Source: JALYXS01 sp051003795 (lineage in GTDB: Bacteria; Acidobacteriota; Terriglobia; Bryobacterales; Bryobacteraceae). Taken from it: 41,179 nucleotides of DNA. Numbering within the stretch: the first letter of the stretch is position 1; every line of letters begins with the position of its first letter. The stretch spans positions 1-41,179 of the forward strand of contig JBPCKZ010000133.1 of assembly GCA_051003795.1 (NCBI GenBank), given 5' to 3'. Below the pieces are notes generated by a model. That model was not told the DNA's origin, searched no databases, and saw nothing but the letters and a program-made list of their open reading frames with translations. This document shows, in pieces, positions 33,458-41,058 of this stretch. The translations under genes were made by a program, and so were the position numbers.

Positions 33458-34189
33458 TTGAATTCACCGGAAGAAATTATTGCCTGGGCGGTTGAGACGT
33501 ATGGCGCGGATCTGGCCATCTCCACCGGCTTCCAGAGGGAAGGCATGGCGATCGTGGACATGGCCGCCCGGATTCGCCCTCAAATCCGCGTGATCACGCT
33601 CGATACCGGGCGCTTGCCCGAGGAAACGTATCGCATGATCGAGCTCGTCCGCGAACGCTACGGCATCGCGGTCGAAACGGTATCTCCGGACGCGGCGGAA
33701 CTTGAATCGACGATCGCGCGACACGGGCCAAACCTGTTCCGCAAAGACGTCGCCTCGCGGATGCTATGCTGCCAGATCCGCAAAGTTCGACCGCTTGAGC
33801 GCAAGCTGCGCGAATTTAGAGCGTGCATGGTGGGACTGCGGCGAGGACAGAGCGAATCGCGGGCGAGCGTTGAGGCGGTGGACACGAGCGGCGCCACTAC
33901 AGGCAATGTGGCTAAGATCAGCCCCCTTGCCGATTGGACCGCCGAGCAGGTTCTCGAATACACCGAGCGCAACAGCGTGCCGGTGCATCCCCTCTATGCG
34001 AAAGGGTACGCCAGCATCGGCTGCGAGCCGTGTACCCGAGCGATCGAAGCGGGCGAGGGTGAGCGCGCGGGGCGCTGGTGGTGGGAGCTTGACGCCGATA
34101 AGGAATGCGGCCTGCACTTTTCGCCGGATGGCCGCGCCGAGCGCCAGGTGGACGTGTTGCTGCGAGAAGTATTAGCGGCGAATGCATAA
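33458..34189 (+). CDS. cysH: Adenylylsulfate reductase-type CysH, iron-sulfur form
   Basis: A 243-residue PAPS/APS reductase. LAISTGFQREGMAIVDMA forms the nucleotide site; VITLDTGRLPEETY and CMVGLRRGQSESRA follow. It has all cysteines of the [4Fe-4S] APS-reductase type, CCQIRKVRPL and GCEPCTR, plus the catalytic ECGLH near the C-terminus, so it should reduce APS (with thioredoxin) to sulfite and AMP for cysteine synthesis. Start is TTG 33458, with GAAGG ten bases upstream. cysC overlaps its end by eight bases. ATP sulfurylase and sulfite reductase genes are not in the window. Confidence 0.93.
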   Translation: MNSPEEIIAWAVETYGADLAISTGFQREGMAIVDMAARIRPQIRVITLDTGRLPEETYRMIELVRERYGIAVETVSPDAAELESTIARHGPNLFRKDVASRMLCCQIRKVRPLERKLREFRACMVGLRRGQSESRASVEAVDTSGATTGNVAKISPLADWTAEQVLEYTERNSVPVHPLYAKGYASIGCEPCTRAIEAGEGERAGRWWWELDADKECGLHFSPDGRAERQVDVLLREVLAANA

Positions 34190-34709
34190 GGGCTTCACGC
34201 TTTGGTTCACCGGGCTTTCCGGTTCCGGTAAGAGCACGTTATCGGAAATTGTCTTTGCGCGGCTGCGCGAGCAGGAAGCGAAAGTGGAGCTGCTCGATGG
34301 CGACGTGGTTCGCACCAATCTTTCGCAGGGGCTTGGCTTTAGCAAAGAGGATCGCGACACGAACATCCGCCGCATCGGTTTCGTGTGCGAGCTGCTTTCG
34401 CGCAATGGCGTGATCGCGATCGTGGCGGCTATCTCGCCATATCGCGCGGTCCGGGAAGAAGTGCGCGCGCGGATCCCGAATTTTGTCGAGGTTTATGTCG
34501 AGTGTCCGGTCGCGGTGCTGGCCGGGCGCGACGTGAAAGGGCTTTACCGGAAAGCTCTCGCGGGCGAGATCGCGCAGTTCACCGGAGTCTCGGATCCGTA
34601 TGAGCCTCCGGCGAATCCGGAAGTCGCGATTCGCTCCGATCGCGAATCGCTCGACGAGAGCGTGGCGAAAGTCTGGGATAAACTGAAGGATCTCCGATAC
34701 ATCTCCTAA
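34182..34709 (+). CDS. cysC: Adenylylsulfate kinase
   Basis: A 175-residue APS kinase, which phosphorylates APS at the 3' position to give PAPS. The P-loop FTGLSGSGKSTLSE is at residues 9-22; LLDGDVVRTNLSQGLGFSKEDRDTNIRRIGFV, IVAAISPYRAVREEVR and VYVECPVAVLAGRDVKGLYRKA are the conserved family blocks. The Asp-Gly-Asp after the P-loop is present. It starts inside the end of cysH and is followed without a gap by the PHP gene. If CysH takes APS directly, CysC would serve sulfotransferases or an alternative route, not the main assimilation path. Confidence 0.96.
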   Translation: MHKGFTLWFTGLSGSGKSTLSEIVFARLREQEAKVELLDGDVVRTNLSQGLGFSKEDRDTNIRRIGFVCELLSRNGVIAIVAAISPYRAVREEVRARIPNFVEVYVECPVAVLAGRDVKGLYRKALAGEIAQFTGVSDPYEPPANPEVAIRSDRESLDESVAKVWDKLKDLRYIS

Positions 34710-35564
34710 GTGATCGATCTACACACTCACACCAGCGAGTCCGACGGCACGTTTAGCCCGGCGGAATTGGTGCAAGAAGCCGTCTCGATCGGACTTGAAG
34801 CGCTGGCCATCAGCGATCACGACACGCTGACCGGGTATGAAGCCGCCCGCGAAACGGCGGTCGCGATGGGCTTGGACCTGATCTGCGGGATTGAGCTATC
34901 GACGAAATTCCACGGATATCCGGCGCATCTGCTCGGGTACTTTTTGCATAAGCCGCCTGAAAATGGTTTTCGGAACTGGCTGGGCGCGGTGCAACGCTCG
35001 CGGCATGAGCGGAATGTGCGGTTGATCGACCGGTTGCAGGCGCTCGGGGTCGATATTACGTTGGCCGAAGTGGAAGCCAAGGGCAAAAGTTTGACGGGGC
35101 GCCCGCACTTCGCGAAAGTGCTGGTGGAGAAGGGATACGTCGAAGATATTACGCGGGCGTTCCAGGAATTCCTGGATGAATCGGCGAAGGGTTACGTGGA
35201 GCGGCAGGAGCCCGACTTAGCGGACGCCGTCGCGGCGATCGCGAATTCGGGCGGATTGCCATCGATCGCGCATCCGATTCGATTGGCGCGGAACGACTAT
35301 CTGAAAGTGGACGAACTGATCCGCGAGATGAAGGATTTCGGGCTGCTTGGAATGGAGGTCTATCACAGCGACCACAAGGCCGCCGACGTGGAACACTACC
35401 GGGCGCTGGCCGGGCGTTTCGGGCTGGTTGCGACGGGCGGCTCCGATTTCCATGGAGCGAATAAGCCGAATATCCGGCTGGGCAGAGGGATGAACGGGAA
35501 TTTGGATATTCCGATGACGGTTTTGGAAAAGCTCAGGGCATTCCCGCAAAGCATGTCGAGTTAA
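34710..35564 (+). CDS. PHP-domain phosphoesterase, perhaps a 3',5'-nucleoside-bisphosphate phosphatase
   Basis: A 284-residue PHP protein of the YciV/RnaAM group. Metal ligands are visible in order: DLHTHTSESDGTFSP, AISDHDTLTGY, GIELSTKFHG, AHLLGYF, IAHPIRLA, YHSDHKAADVEHY and GGSDFHGANKP. Some members dephosphorylate pAp, the by-product of PAPS use; standing directly after cysC (GTG starts in the base following the cysC stop) makes that role attractive, but RNA 5'-end trimming is another known activity of the group. It is cytoplasmic and ends the operon, converging with the exported ASH-domain gene 21 bases on. Confidence 0.88.
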   Translation: MIDLHTHTSESDGTFSPAELVQEAVSIGLEALAISDHDTLTGYEAARETAVAMGLDLICGIELSTKFHGYPAHLLGYFLHKPPENGFRNWLGAVQRSRHERNVRLIDRLQALGVDITLAEVEAKGKSLTGRPHFAKVLVEKGYVEDITRAFQEFLDESAKGYVERQEPDLADAVAAIANSGGLPSIAHPIRLARNDYLKVDELIREMKDFGLLGMEVYHSDHKAADVEHYRALAGRFGLVATGGSDFHGANKPNIRLGRGMNGNLDIPMTVLEKLRAFPQSMSS

Positions 35565-35585
35565 ATGTTTTGGCGTTACCCGGCC

Positions 35586-36929
35586 TCATCGAAAACTCAC
35601 GCGTTGACTATGCGCGCTCCCCTGGGAGTTGACCAAGTCCACTTGCACGCCGGCGATCCGGTCAGCGCCGCCCGTAACGGGGAAGGATGCCGTTAGCGCG
35701 AACATCCCTCCCAAACCGGACGTTTGAAAATAACCGTGGAACGCGTCCGTGGCGTCGACCGAAATGGCGGATCCATTCACCGTGTTTCCATTCACCGTGT
35801 TTCCATCGTTATCGAAGAACGTGAAGGCCAGCCTTGAGGCGGATCGCGTATTATCGAATCCGATTACCTCGACGGCGATTCCGGCCGCTGCGCGGGTTGC
35901 CCGGATCTGGTCCACGCCGGCAACATCGGGCGGCACGACCAGAGTCGCCGTATCGAGGAAGTCTCCGAAGCGGATACGGAATACGAGGTTGCCGGATGTC
36001 GTGCCGGTTTGGAAGTCCGCAAAGTTCGACGCGCCGAATCGCGCGAGGGTATCGCCCGGCGCGACCGTGAACCCGATCGATCGTGTACCGCTTGCCGGAA
36101 AGAGCACGCCGGGATCGCCCGCCAAGCCGTTGGTAAGCAGTTCGAATGCGAATTCCACGCTGCCGGCGGCCGCGACACGCGCCGGCTCGGACAGGCTCAC
36201 GGATAGCCTGCTTTGCTGCGCGCTTTTGACTTGAGCGTCGCGGAAGACGATTTGCGGCAAAGGAGGCGGCCGGTCCGCGGCGATCCCCGAGAGCGTGAAA
36301 GAACGATCGTCAATCAGCAGAGCGCCGGCGAACGCCCCCGGCTGCATGGGCTTCGCGGCGATATCGAAGTCGATCGAATCGCCCGGCGCAAGCGCGATGG
36401 GGAGCGGGGGAGCGGCCATTAGATGGAAGTCGCCGGTGGCGGCGAGAATCCCAATCGCGAGAGGCTGCCGGAGTAGGTTCCGGAGACTGAAATGGCGCGT
36501 GACGGGCACCCCGGTCTCAACGGTCCCGAAATCGACCGAACCCGGCTGGTGCACGGGGCCGCCATCGACAAACAACGCCGGAGCGGCCAGCGATTTCGCT
36601 AGCACGAAAGCCGTAAGGCTTCCGGCTTGGAGAACGGCGCTGAAGGAACCGGCGTCAACGGGCGTGAAGCGCACGGTAAACGGAAGCGACTCGCCGGCGG
36701 CAAGCTGCCGCGGGGTGGCGGGCGCGTCGGGTATCGAGAATGCCGTTCCGCCGATCGAGAGTGTCGCCAGCGTGACGCTCTGAGTGCCGGCGTTGATCAG
36801 GTTGACTTTCGTCTCGGAGAAGTCGGGGGCGTATACGGTCGGGAGCGTAATTGTGCCGCTCGGATTGAGAGCCAGTTGAGCGGGAAGGCTCGCGGCGAGC
36901 AATACACCGGCGATCCAGAGGCGAATCAT
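35586..36929 (-). CDS. Exported choice-of-anchor-D/ASH-domain protein
   Basis: A 447-residue protein with a signal peptide (LWIAGVLLAASLPAQ) followed by two immunoglobulin-like ASH/choice-of-anchor-D repeats (ETKVNLINAGTQSVTLATLSIGGTAFSIPDAP... and DFGTVETGVPVTRHFSLRNLLRQPLAIGILAA...). The remaining half is beta-rich and not recognised. A 15-bp direct duplication (35773-35802) makes GNTVNGNTVNG. There is no C-terminal anchor that I can see. The ATG overlaps the preceding gene's stop by four bases. It is the last gene of the five-gene set; the role is unknown, a structural or adhesive surface protein being the likeliest guess. Confidence 0.8.
   Translation of the reverse strand: MIRLWIAGVLLAASLPAQLALNPSGTITLPTVYAPDFSETKVNLINAGTQSVTLATLSIGGTAFSIPDAPATPRQLAAGESLPFTVRFTPVDAGSFSAVLQAGSLTAFVLAKSLAAPALFVDGGPVHQPGSVDFGTVETGVPVTRHFSLRNLLRQPLAIGILAATGDFHLMAAPPLPIALAPGDSIDFDIAAKPMQPGAFAGALLIDDRSFTLSGIAADRPPPLPQIVFRDAQVKSAQQSRLSVSLSEPARVAAAGSVEFAFELLTNGLAGDPGVLFPASGTRSIGFTVAPGDTLARFGASNFADFQTGTTSGNLVFRIRFGDFLDTATLVVPPDVAGVDQIRATRAAAGIAVEVIGFDNTRSASRLAFTFFDNDGNTVNGNTVNGSAISVDATDAFHGYFQTSGLGGMFALTASFPVTGGADRIAGVQVDLVNSQGSAHSQRVSFR
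35773..35802. repeat. 15-bp tandem duplication in the ASH-domain gene
   Basis: Two exact copies of CCATTCACCGTGTTT, adding an in-frame five-residue unit GNTVN on the minus strand. It lies in a loop-like region of the unassigned C-terminal half. Confidence 0.9.
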
Positions 36930-37555
36930 TCGACTGGTTCCGGTACGGGCAAGCGATATTCGGCTCCCGTTTCGGTTCGCCGGGCGTAAGTGCCGAGGAC
37001 CGTATCGATTTGCATCCAGCCCTCGCCCAACTGCTGGACTTTTCGGATCACGTTGCTTGGGGCGTTGCTTGGGGCGTTGGTTGGGGCGTTGGTTGAATCG
37101 GCGGTTAGGATTCTTGGCGTGCCGTTGTCGTCGGCTATACCGATGAGACGGAAGCCATCGGGGAGCACTGGATGTTCCAGCGGCTCGAGACCGTCGGGAC
37201 CGATCCGGGCAAGGTCGCCGGTGGCTTCGAAATAGCAGTATGCCGGCGTGCCGTCGGCATGGAACGCGAAGAGAGATTTTCCGGGTGGGGCGTCGAAAGC
37301 CTGGATAGTCGCGGCATCGCGATCCAGCAGAAGAAGCTGTGTTTCCGTTTTCGCCAGACCGGATTTGCCGGAGAACGCCAGGCTGAGAACCTCACCGGCC
37401 AACGCTTCGCCGAGCACGAAGTTGCCCGCCATCCCAAACACCGGACGAATGCGATGCGAGCGGTCGAGCATGAATCCGGCGCGTGGAGCGGAGAGGGATT
37501 GGCCGACGGCCGCGCAGGCGACGCAAAAGAACGCCGGGAGGAAGCGTGATTTCAT
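36926..37555 (-). CDS. Exported protein of unknown function with NAPS/NAPT repeat
   Basis: A 209-residue protein with a signal peptide (SRFLPAFFCVACAAVGQ). The mature part contains beta-rich stretches (VFGMAGNFVLGEALAGEVLSLAFSGKSG, TQLLLLDRDAATIQAFDAPPGKSLFAF, DGFRLIGIADDNGTPRILTAD) that could be propeller-blade-like, then a repeat NAPTNAPSNAPSN from a 12-bp tandem repeat, and a charged tail. I do not recognise a family. Both ends overlap neighbours by four bases (36926-36929 and 37552-37555), so it is tightly coupled in the operon. Confidence 0.7.
   Translation of the reverse strand: MKSRFLPAFFCVACAAVGQSLSAPRAGFMLDRSHRIRPVFGMAGNFVLGEALAGEVLSLAFSGKSGLAKTETQLLLLDRDAATIQAFDAPPGKSLFAFHADGTPAYCYFEATGDLARIGPDGLEPLEHPVLPDGFRLIGIADDNGTPRILTADSTNAPTNAPSNAPSNVIRKVQQLGEGWMQIDTVLGTYARRTETGAEYRLPVPEPVE
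37052..37099. repeat. 12-bp tandem repeat encoding NAPS/NAPT
   Basis: Four units of 12 bp: two copies of GTTGCTTGGGGC, one GTTGGTTGGGGC and a degenerate GTTGGTTGAATC. Copy-number change would lengthen a linker in the minus-strand protein without changing frame. Confidence 0.9.
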
Positions 37556-38214
37556 GGTTTACCTATCGAAATCGTGGGAGCGCCGATGGTCAGGATGGTT
37601 GGCGCGGGCGTGGGAATTGGCTTCGAACTCCCCGATCCGCGATTGAGCGCGGCCACGCCGCCGCCCGCCACGGCAGCGGCAACTAGTCCGATAATCAGCA
37701 ATTTGCGGCTGGAGCCGCCGGACGCCGTCCGGCTCTGAAATTGGCTTTGTTTTTGCAAATTCGCATTTTTGGTTTCGTTGATGAACTGCGTTGAGACGGT
37801 TCCGGCGCGGGCCTCGTCCTTGGCGACGGTAATGCGAATCTGGAATTCGCCGCCCGTGTGGTTGAACTGGAGACCGCGCAGGCTGGCGCGGCCCCGGACG
37901 TCGGTTACGTCCAAATCGGTCCGCAATCCATTGGCGAAGAGGCCGGTGGCGCCCTCGTCGGGGAGACGGAAGCTGGCGATCGCGCCGGATACAGGCGTTC
38001 CCGTCTCATCGGTCACTTCGATCAGGAGAACCCGCGCGGGACGCGACCCGGCGGCGTGGACGGCGCCGTCTCCCTCCAGAATCCGAACCCGCAGGATGGC
38101 GGTTTGCGATTGAATCGGCGAGGAAAAGATTAAGAGGAGCGCGGCTGCAGCAATACGGCGGAAATATTGTCCGGTCCGCCGGCTTCGCGCGCTGCTTGTA
38201 TGAGACGTTTGCAC
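37552..38214 (-). CDS. Membrane/exported protein with Ig-like domain
   Basis: About 220 residues: N-terminal signal or anchor (IAAAALLLIFSSPIQSQ), a beta-sandwich region (LRVRILEGDGAVHAAGSRPARVLLIEVTDETGTPVSGAIASFRLPDEGATGLF ... GRASLRGLQFNHTGGEFQIRITV) resembling bacterial Ig-like/invasin-type domains, a Gln/Asn-rich linker, then a C-terminal membrane segment (LLIIGLVAAAVAGGGVAAL) and a Pro/Ser/Thr tail. Function unknown. Its ATG 38214 lies 85 bases inside the end of the PP2C gene; no nearer ATG, GTG or TTG is in frame before the signal region, so the long overlap seems real. Confidence 0.7.
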   Translation of the reverse strand: MQTSHTSSARSRRTGQYFRRIAAAALLLIFSSPIQSQTAILRVRILEGDGAVHAAGSRPARVLLIEVTDETGTPVSGAIASFRLPDEGATGLFANGLRTDLDVTDVRGRASLRGLQFNHTGGEFQIRITVAKDEARAGTVSTQFINETKNANLQKQSQFQSRTASGGSSRKLLIIGLVAAAVAGGGVAALNRGSGSSKPIPTPAPTILTIGAPTISIGKP

Positions 38215-38900
38215 TTCTGTTCCAAAGTGCTATTTCCGGGGGTACTCTCTCTGAGAATCTTTTCAATTTCCCGGCATTCGATCACCCCATGCAACCCATC
38301 GCTCGACAGCAAGAGGATCATGGATGGTTTCAATTGGACGGTATATGAACGCGGCTTGACGGAAGCGCCAACCCCGATCGCCATCGTCAGGACGTGCCGC
38401 ATTGGGTGGCTTTTCAGCGTGTCCTCGTCGAGGCCAAGAGGCGTACCGATGTCGCGAACCCAGGTCTGGTCTTCGGTGACTGCCTCCAGGTCGCTCTCGT
38501 CAAGCAGGTACGCGCGGCTGTCGCCGACGCTGACGATGGCAATCTGGGGATCCGCGGCGGTTCCGGTTTCGGTTTTGGTTTCGAGCGCCGCGACCAGGGT
38601 GGTGCCCATGCCATCCAGTTTGGGATCGCGGCTCGATTCGTCGAGAACGCGGCGGTTGGCCTCTTCGACCGCTCTCTTCAGCGTGGCGGCGTCCTTTGTT
38701 TTGGAGCCGCCGATAAAATCCACGACTGTTTCGACGGCGAGCCGGGAGGCATGCGCGCCGCCTTTTGCGCCGCCCATTCCATCGGCTAAAAGATACAAGC
38801 CTAGTTCTGGAACGATGCGGCAATAATCCTCGTTATTGGCGCGCACGTTGCCTCTGTCGGAAAGAGCGAAAGCCTCAAGCGGCGATGAGTTCATTGCCAC
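38130..38900 (-). CDS. PP2C-family Ser/Thr protein phosphatase (Stp1-like)
   Basis: A 256-residue soluble phosphatase. Conserved metal-binding motifs are present: SDRGNVRANNEDY near residues 14-26, LLADGMGGAKGG with the first metal Asp near 39, GMGTTLV, VSVGDSRAYLL, LLSSDGLHGV and GGPDNISAVLL with the final Asp. It should remove phosphates from Ser/Thr of cytoplasmic targets, typically opposing PknB-like kinases; no kinase is encoded here. It lies between an exported esterase gene (10-base overlap) and an exported Ig-like protein gene, which is unusual company for a soluble signalling enzyme. ATG 38900 is used; 38894 is an alternative. Confidence 0.93.
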   Translation of the reverse strand: MAMNSSPLEAFALSDRGNVRANNEDYCRIVPELGLYLLADGMGGAKGGAHASRLAVETVVDFIGGSKTKDAATLKRAVEEANRRVLDESSRDPKLDGMGTTLVAALETKTETGTAADPQIAIVSVGDSRAYLLDESDLEAVTEDQTWVRDIGTPLGLDEDTLKSHPMRHVLTMAIGVGASVKPRSYTVQLKPSMILLLSSDGLHGVIECREIEKILRESTPGNSTLEQKCKRLIQAAREAGGPDNISAVLLQPRSS

Positions 38901-40912
38901 GCCTCGTCGAATAGCCCGGCATACGCCACGTCCCCCACGCCCGCGCCATCTTTCACTTTCAGCACGGCGAAGTCGCCCAGGCGCGGCATTCCGTAATCGC
39001 CGCGGTATTCGCGATCCTCAATGGTCAACCCGGTGTTGAGCACGATGTAATGCGAGGGGCTCAAGGGATTCGGATAGCACAACGCGGGATAGTTTTCCGC
39101 CGCCGGAAACTTCCGGCCGCCCAGGCTGACGGTCTCGCGCGTCCAATGGACCGGCAATTTGCCAATCACCTTGGCAATCCATCGATTGCTGCCCGGATCG
39201 CCAAAAAGGACCACGTTGTACTTCGCGAAATCGGCTTCGGTGACATCGGTGTCGTTCACGATGCGCGGGTGGGCGCGCAGGAACTTCGCGTAGAGCCGGT
39301 CGAAGCGCGCGAGCGTGCGCAGGGCCTGATCGTTGACGGCATTACTCCACGGCATTCCGGTTGGGCGCACGAGCAGGAAGGGATCGAGGAACGCATCGTC
39401 AATCGGCCCTTGCAGAGCGTGGATTTTGTGCAATCCGGACGGCTTGCGGGCCAAACGCCATTCCGATCCGGATTTTTCAAGCGCGATTGAAGGCGAGGGC
39501 TTCACCCGCAACTGCCGGCCGTCGATTCGAATTCCGGTCGCATGGTCCGTTTCCCGCAAGGTTATCAGTGCGAGATTCTTCGTCGTAATCTCATATTGCT
39601 TGCCGCCCGCGCCGCGTTGGGCGTCAATTTCGGCACGCTCGTAATGTTTTTGAAGCTGGTCGAGAGACACCCAGTAATCCCGGTTGTAACGCGTGGTGTA
39701 GGTCAGGAAGCGGATGTGGTCCGGGGAAATTTCGCCGCGATCGCCGTACTCTTTCAGGAACGCATCGAGCCGCTGGCGCACGAGCGGGCTGGTGCCGTGG
39801 CCCGTATCCTGGGAGATCAGAAAGATCGCGCGCGCGCCTTTCGCGCGCAAATCATCCGGCTCCCCTTCGAGCGGAAACCCTTCCTTCACCAGTTGGTCGC
39901 GCACTTTCAGAGACGATTCCAACTGGCCGCGCGTTTTCGTGCCGGGCGGCGGAGGCGGCAGGCAACATACCTGGTTATCGTGGTCGCCATCGTGGCCGGC
40001 CAGCGGCATGTCGAAGACGTTCAAGGCCCAATCGCTCATGTTTTCCCAGATGCGGAGCGTCGCCTGCTGGTAAGGCGCGAGGCCCGGCATTTCGGACCGG
40101 CGGGACCAGGTGCCGGCGCCGATTTCGGCGGCGGCCCAGAGATCGGGGTTATGCAAGGCGATGTGCCAAGCCCCTTCGCCGCCCATGGAGAAACCGCGCA
40201 GCAATATGCGGGCGGGATCGATGTTGAAGCGCTTGCGCACGGCGGCGACGGCTTCGTAAATATCTTCCTCGCCCGCGAAATGGTAGCCCGCGCCGTTCCA
40301 GCGGCCGTAAACGTCGAGCTGAATCTGGCCGAAATCGGCCACGGGCGTTTTGGAGGGCGCGGGATTCGGGAACGCGTGGAGGAATTCCGATTCGGTGAGC
40401 CGCGCGGCGCGGCCGTGCATCCAGACGTAGAGGCGCGTGGGTTTCGCGCCGTCGTAGGAGTCCGGGACAACCAGGCCGTAGGGCTGAACGGAGCCATCGA
40501 GCGCGGAATAGTAGCCGTGGGTTTGACGGTTCGATTTCATCCAGGGCGATTGGCCGTTCTGAAGCTGGCGGGCGCGCTCGATGCCGGTATCGAGCACGGC
40601 GAGGCAATGGTCGATGCCTTCCTGCGTGAAGAAGTCTTCGGGAAATTCGAGAAGCCATTTTCCGGCCTTTTCGTAGACCTCGACATCGGCGGCGAGGGCC
40701 TCGTCCGGGTGGCGGGATTTGGCTTTGGCGATCAGAGCGTGCAGATCGTCGATTTTCGATTGGATCCGGCGCGTTTCCTCCGGCGTGGGCTGGGCGGAAG
40801 GCGGCTGGGGCGGGCGCTGCTGTTGGACAACGGGCTGAGCAACGGGCTGGGCAACGGCGGGCAGCACGGCGGCTGCGAAAAACAACGCGGAAACAGCGGA
40901 CGATTCAAACAT
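38891..40912 (-). CDS. Exported alpha/beta-hydrolase (esterase/prolyl-oligopeptidase-like)
   Basis: A 673-residue protein with a signal peptide (SALFFAAAVLPAVAQ) and a Pro/Gln-rich segment (QPVAQPVVQQQRPPQPP), a helical part, then an alpha/beta-hydrolase domain: YVWMHGR, the nucleophile elbow RGFSMGGEGAW with Ser near residue 242, a long insert and ISQDTGHGTS near residue 371 that probably carries the catalytic His. The C-terminal 250 residues are beta-rich and contain GDPGSNRWIAKV and LCYPNPLSPSHYIVLNTG. Bacterial relatives cleave esters or act on acetylated or feruloylated polysaccharides; the substrate is unknown. It is first in the operon and overlaps the PP2C gene by ten bases. Confidence 0.85.
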   Translation of the reverse strand: MFESSAVSALFFAAAVLPAVAQPVAQPVVQQQRPPQPPSAQPTPEETRRIQSKIDDLHALIAKAKSRHPDEALAADVEVYEKAGKWLLEFPEDFFTQEGIDHCLAVLDTGIERARQLQNGQSPWMKSNRQTHGYYSALDGSVQPYGLVVPDSYDGAKPTRLYVWMHGRAARLTESEFLHAFPNPAPSKTPVADFGQIQLDVYGRWNGAGYHFAGEEDIYEAVAAVRKRFNIDPARILLRGFSMGGEGAWHIALHNPDLWAAAEIGAGTWSRRSEMPGLAPYQQATLRIWENMSDWALNVFDMPLAGHDGDHDNQVCCLPPPPPGTKTRGQLESSLKVRDQLVKEGFPLEGEPDDLRAKGARAIFLISQDTGHGTSPLVRQRLDAFLKEYGDRGEISPDHIRFLTYTTRYNRDYWVSLDQLQKHYERAEIDAQRGAGGKQYEITTKNLALITLRETDHATGIRIDGRQLRVKPSPSIALEKSGSEWRLARKPSGLHKIHALQGPIDDAFLDPFLLVRPTGMPWSNAVNDQALRTLARFDRLYAKFLRAHPRIVNDTDVTEADFAKYNVVLFGDPGSNRWIAKVIGKLPVHWTRETVSLGGRKFPAAENYPALCYPNPLSPSHYIVLNTGLTIEDREYRGDYGMPRLGDFAVLKVKDGAGVGDVAYAGLFDEAWQ

Positions 40913-40932
40913 GACGAACGTGCAAATTTCTT

Positions 40933-40938
40933 ACTATA
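40933..40938 (-). promoter_or_regulatory. Possible -10 of the five-gene operon
   Basis: TATAGT on the minus strand (five of six positions) lies about 20 bases before the esterase ATG. No clear -35 is visible at the right spacing, and no strong ribosome site precedes the ATG. Confidence 0.3.
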
Positions 40939-41018
40939 AGACGAATCTTGCTTGCATGGGGTTCAGGTCGGGTGTGCGTCAAATTTGTAGGCGGAAGTTA
41001 CCGCCCCTTTTTTTGGCT

Positions 41019-41049
41019 TATAATCTGAATGTTGTAGATCATTCAGATT
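41019..41049 (+). promoter_or_regulatory. Promoter -10 with overlapping inverted repeat before the right-edge gene
   Basis: A consensus TATAAT at 41019-41024 overlaps a perfect 10-nt inverted repeat (AATCTGAATG at 41022-41031 and CATTCAGATT at 41040-41049) around an 8-nt spacer. No -35 is obvious. A dyad covering the -10 and the start site is a classic repressor position, though it could also be an element end. A small GC hairpin followed by a T run lies at 40990-41013. Confidence 0.45.
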
Positions 41050-41058
41050 AGAGGTCTT

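Noticed and set aside
39542..40939. 465-codon plus-strand open frame opposite the esterase gene
   Set aside because: It lies antisense to a convincing alpha/beta-hydrolase with signal peptide, and its protein is Arg/Gly/Ala-rich without motifs.
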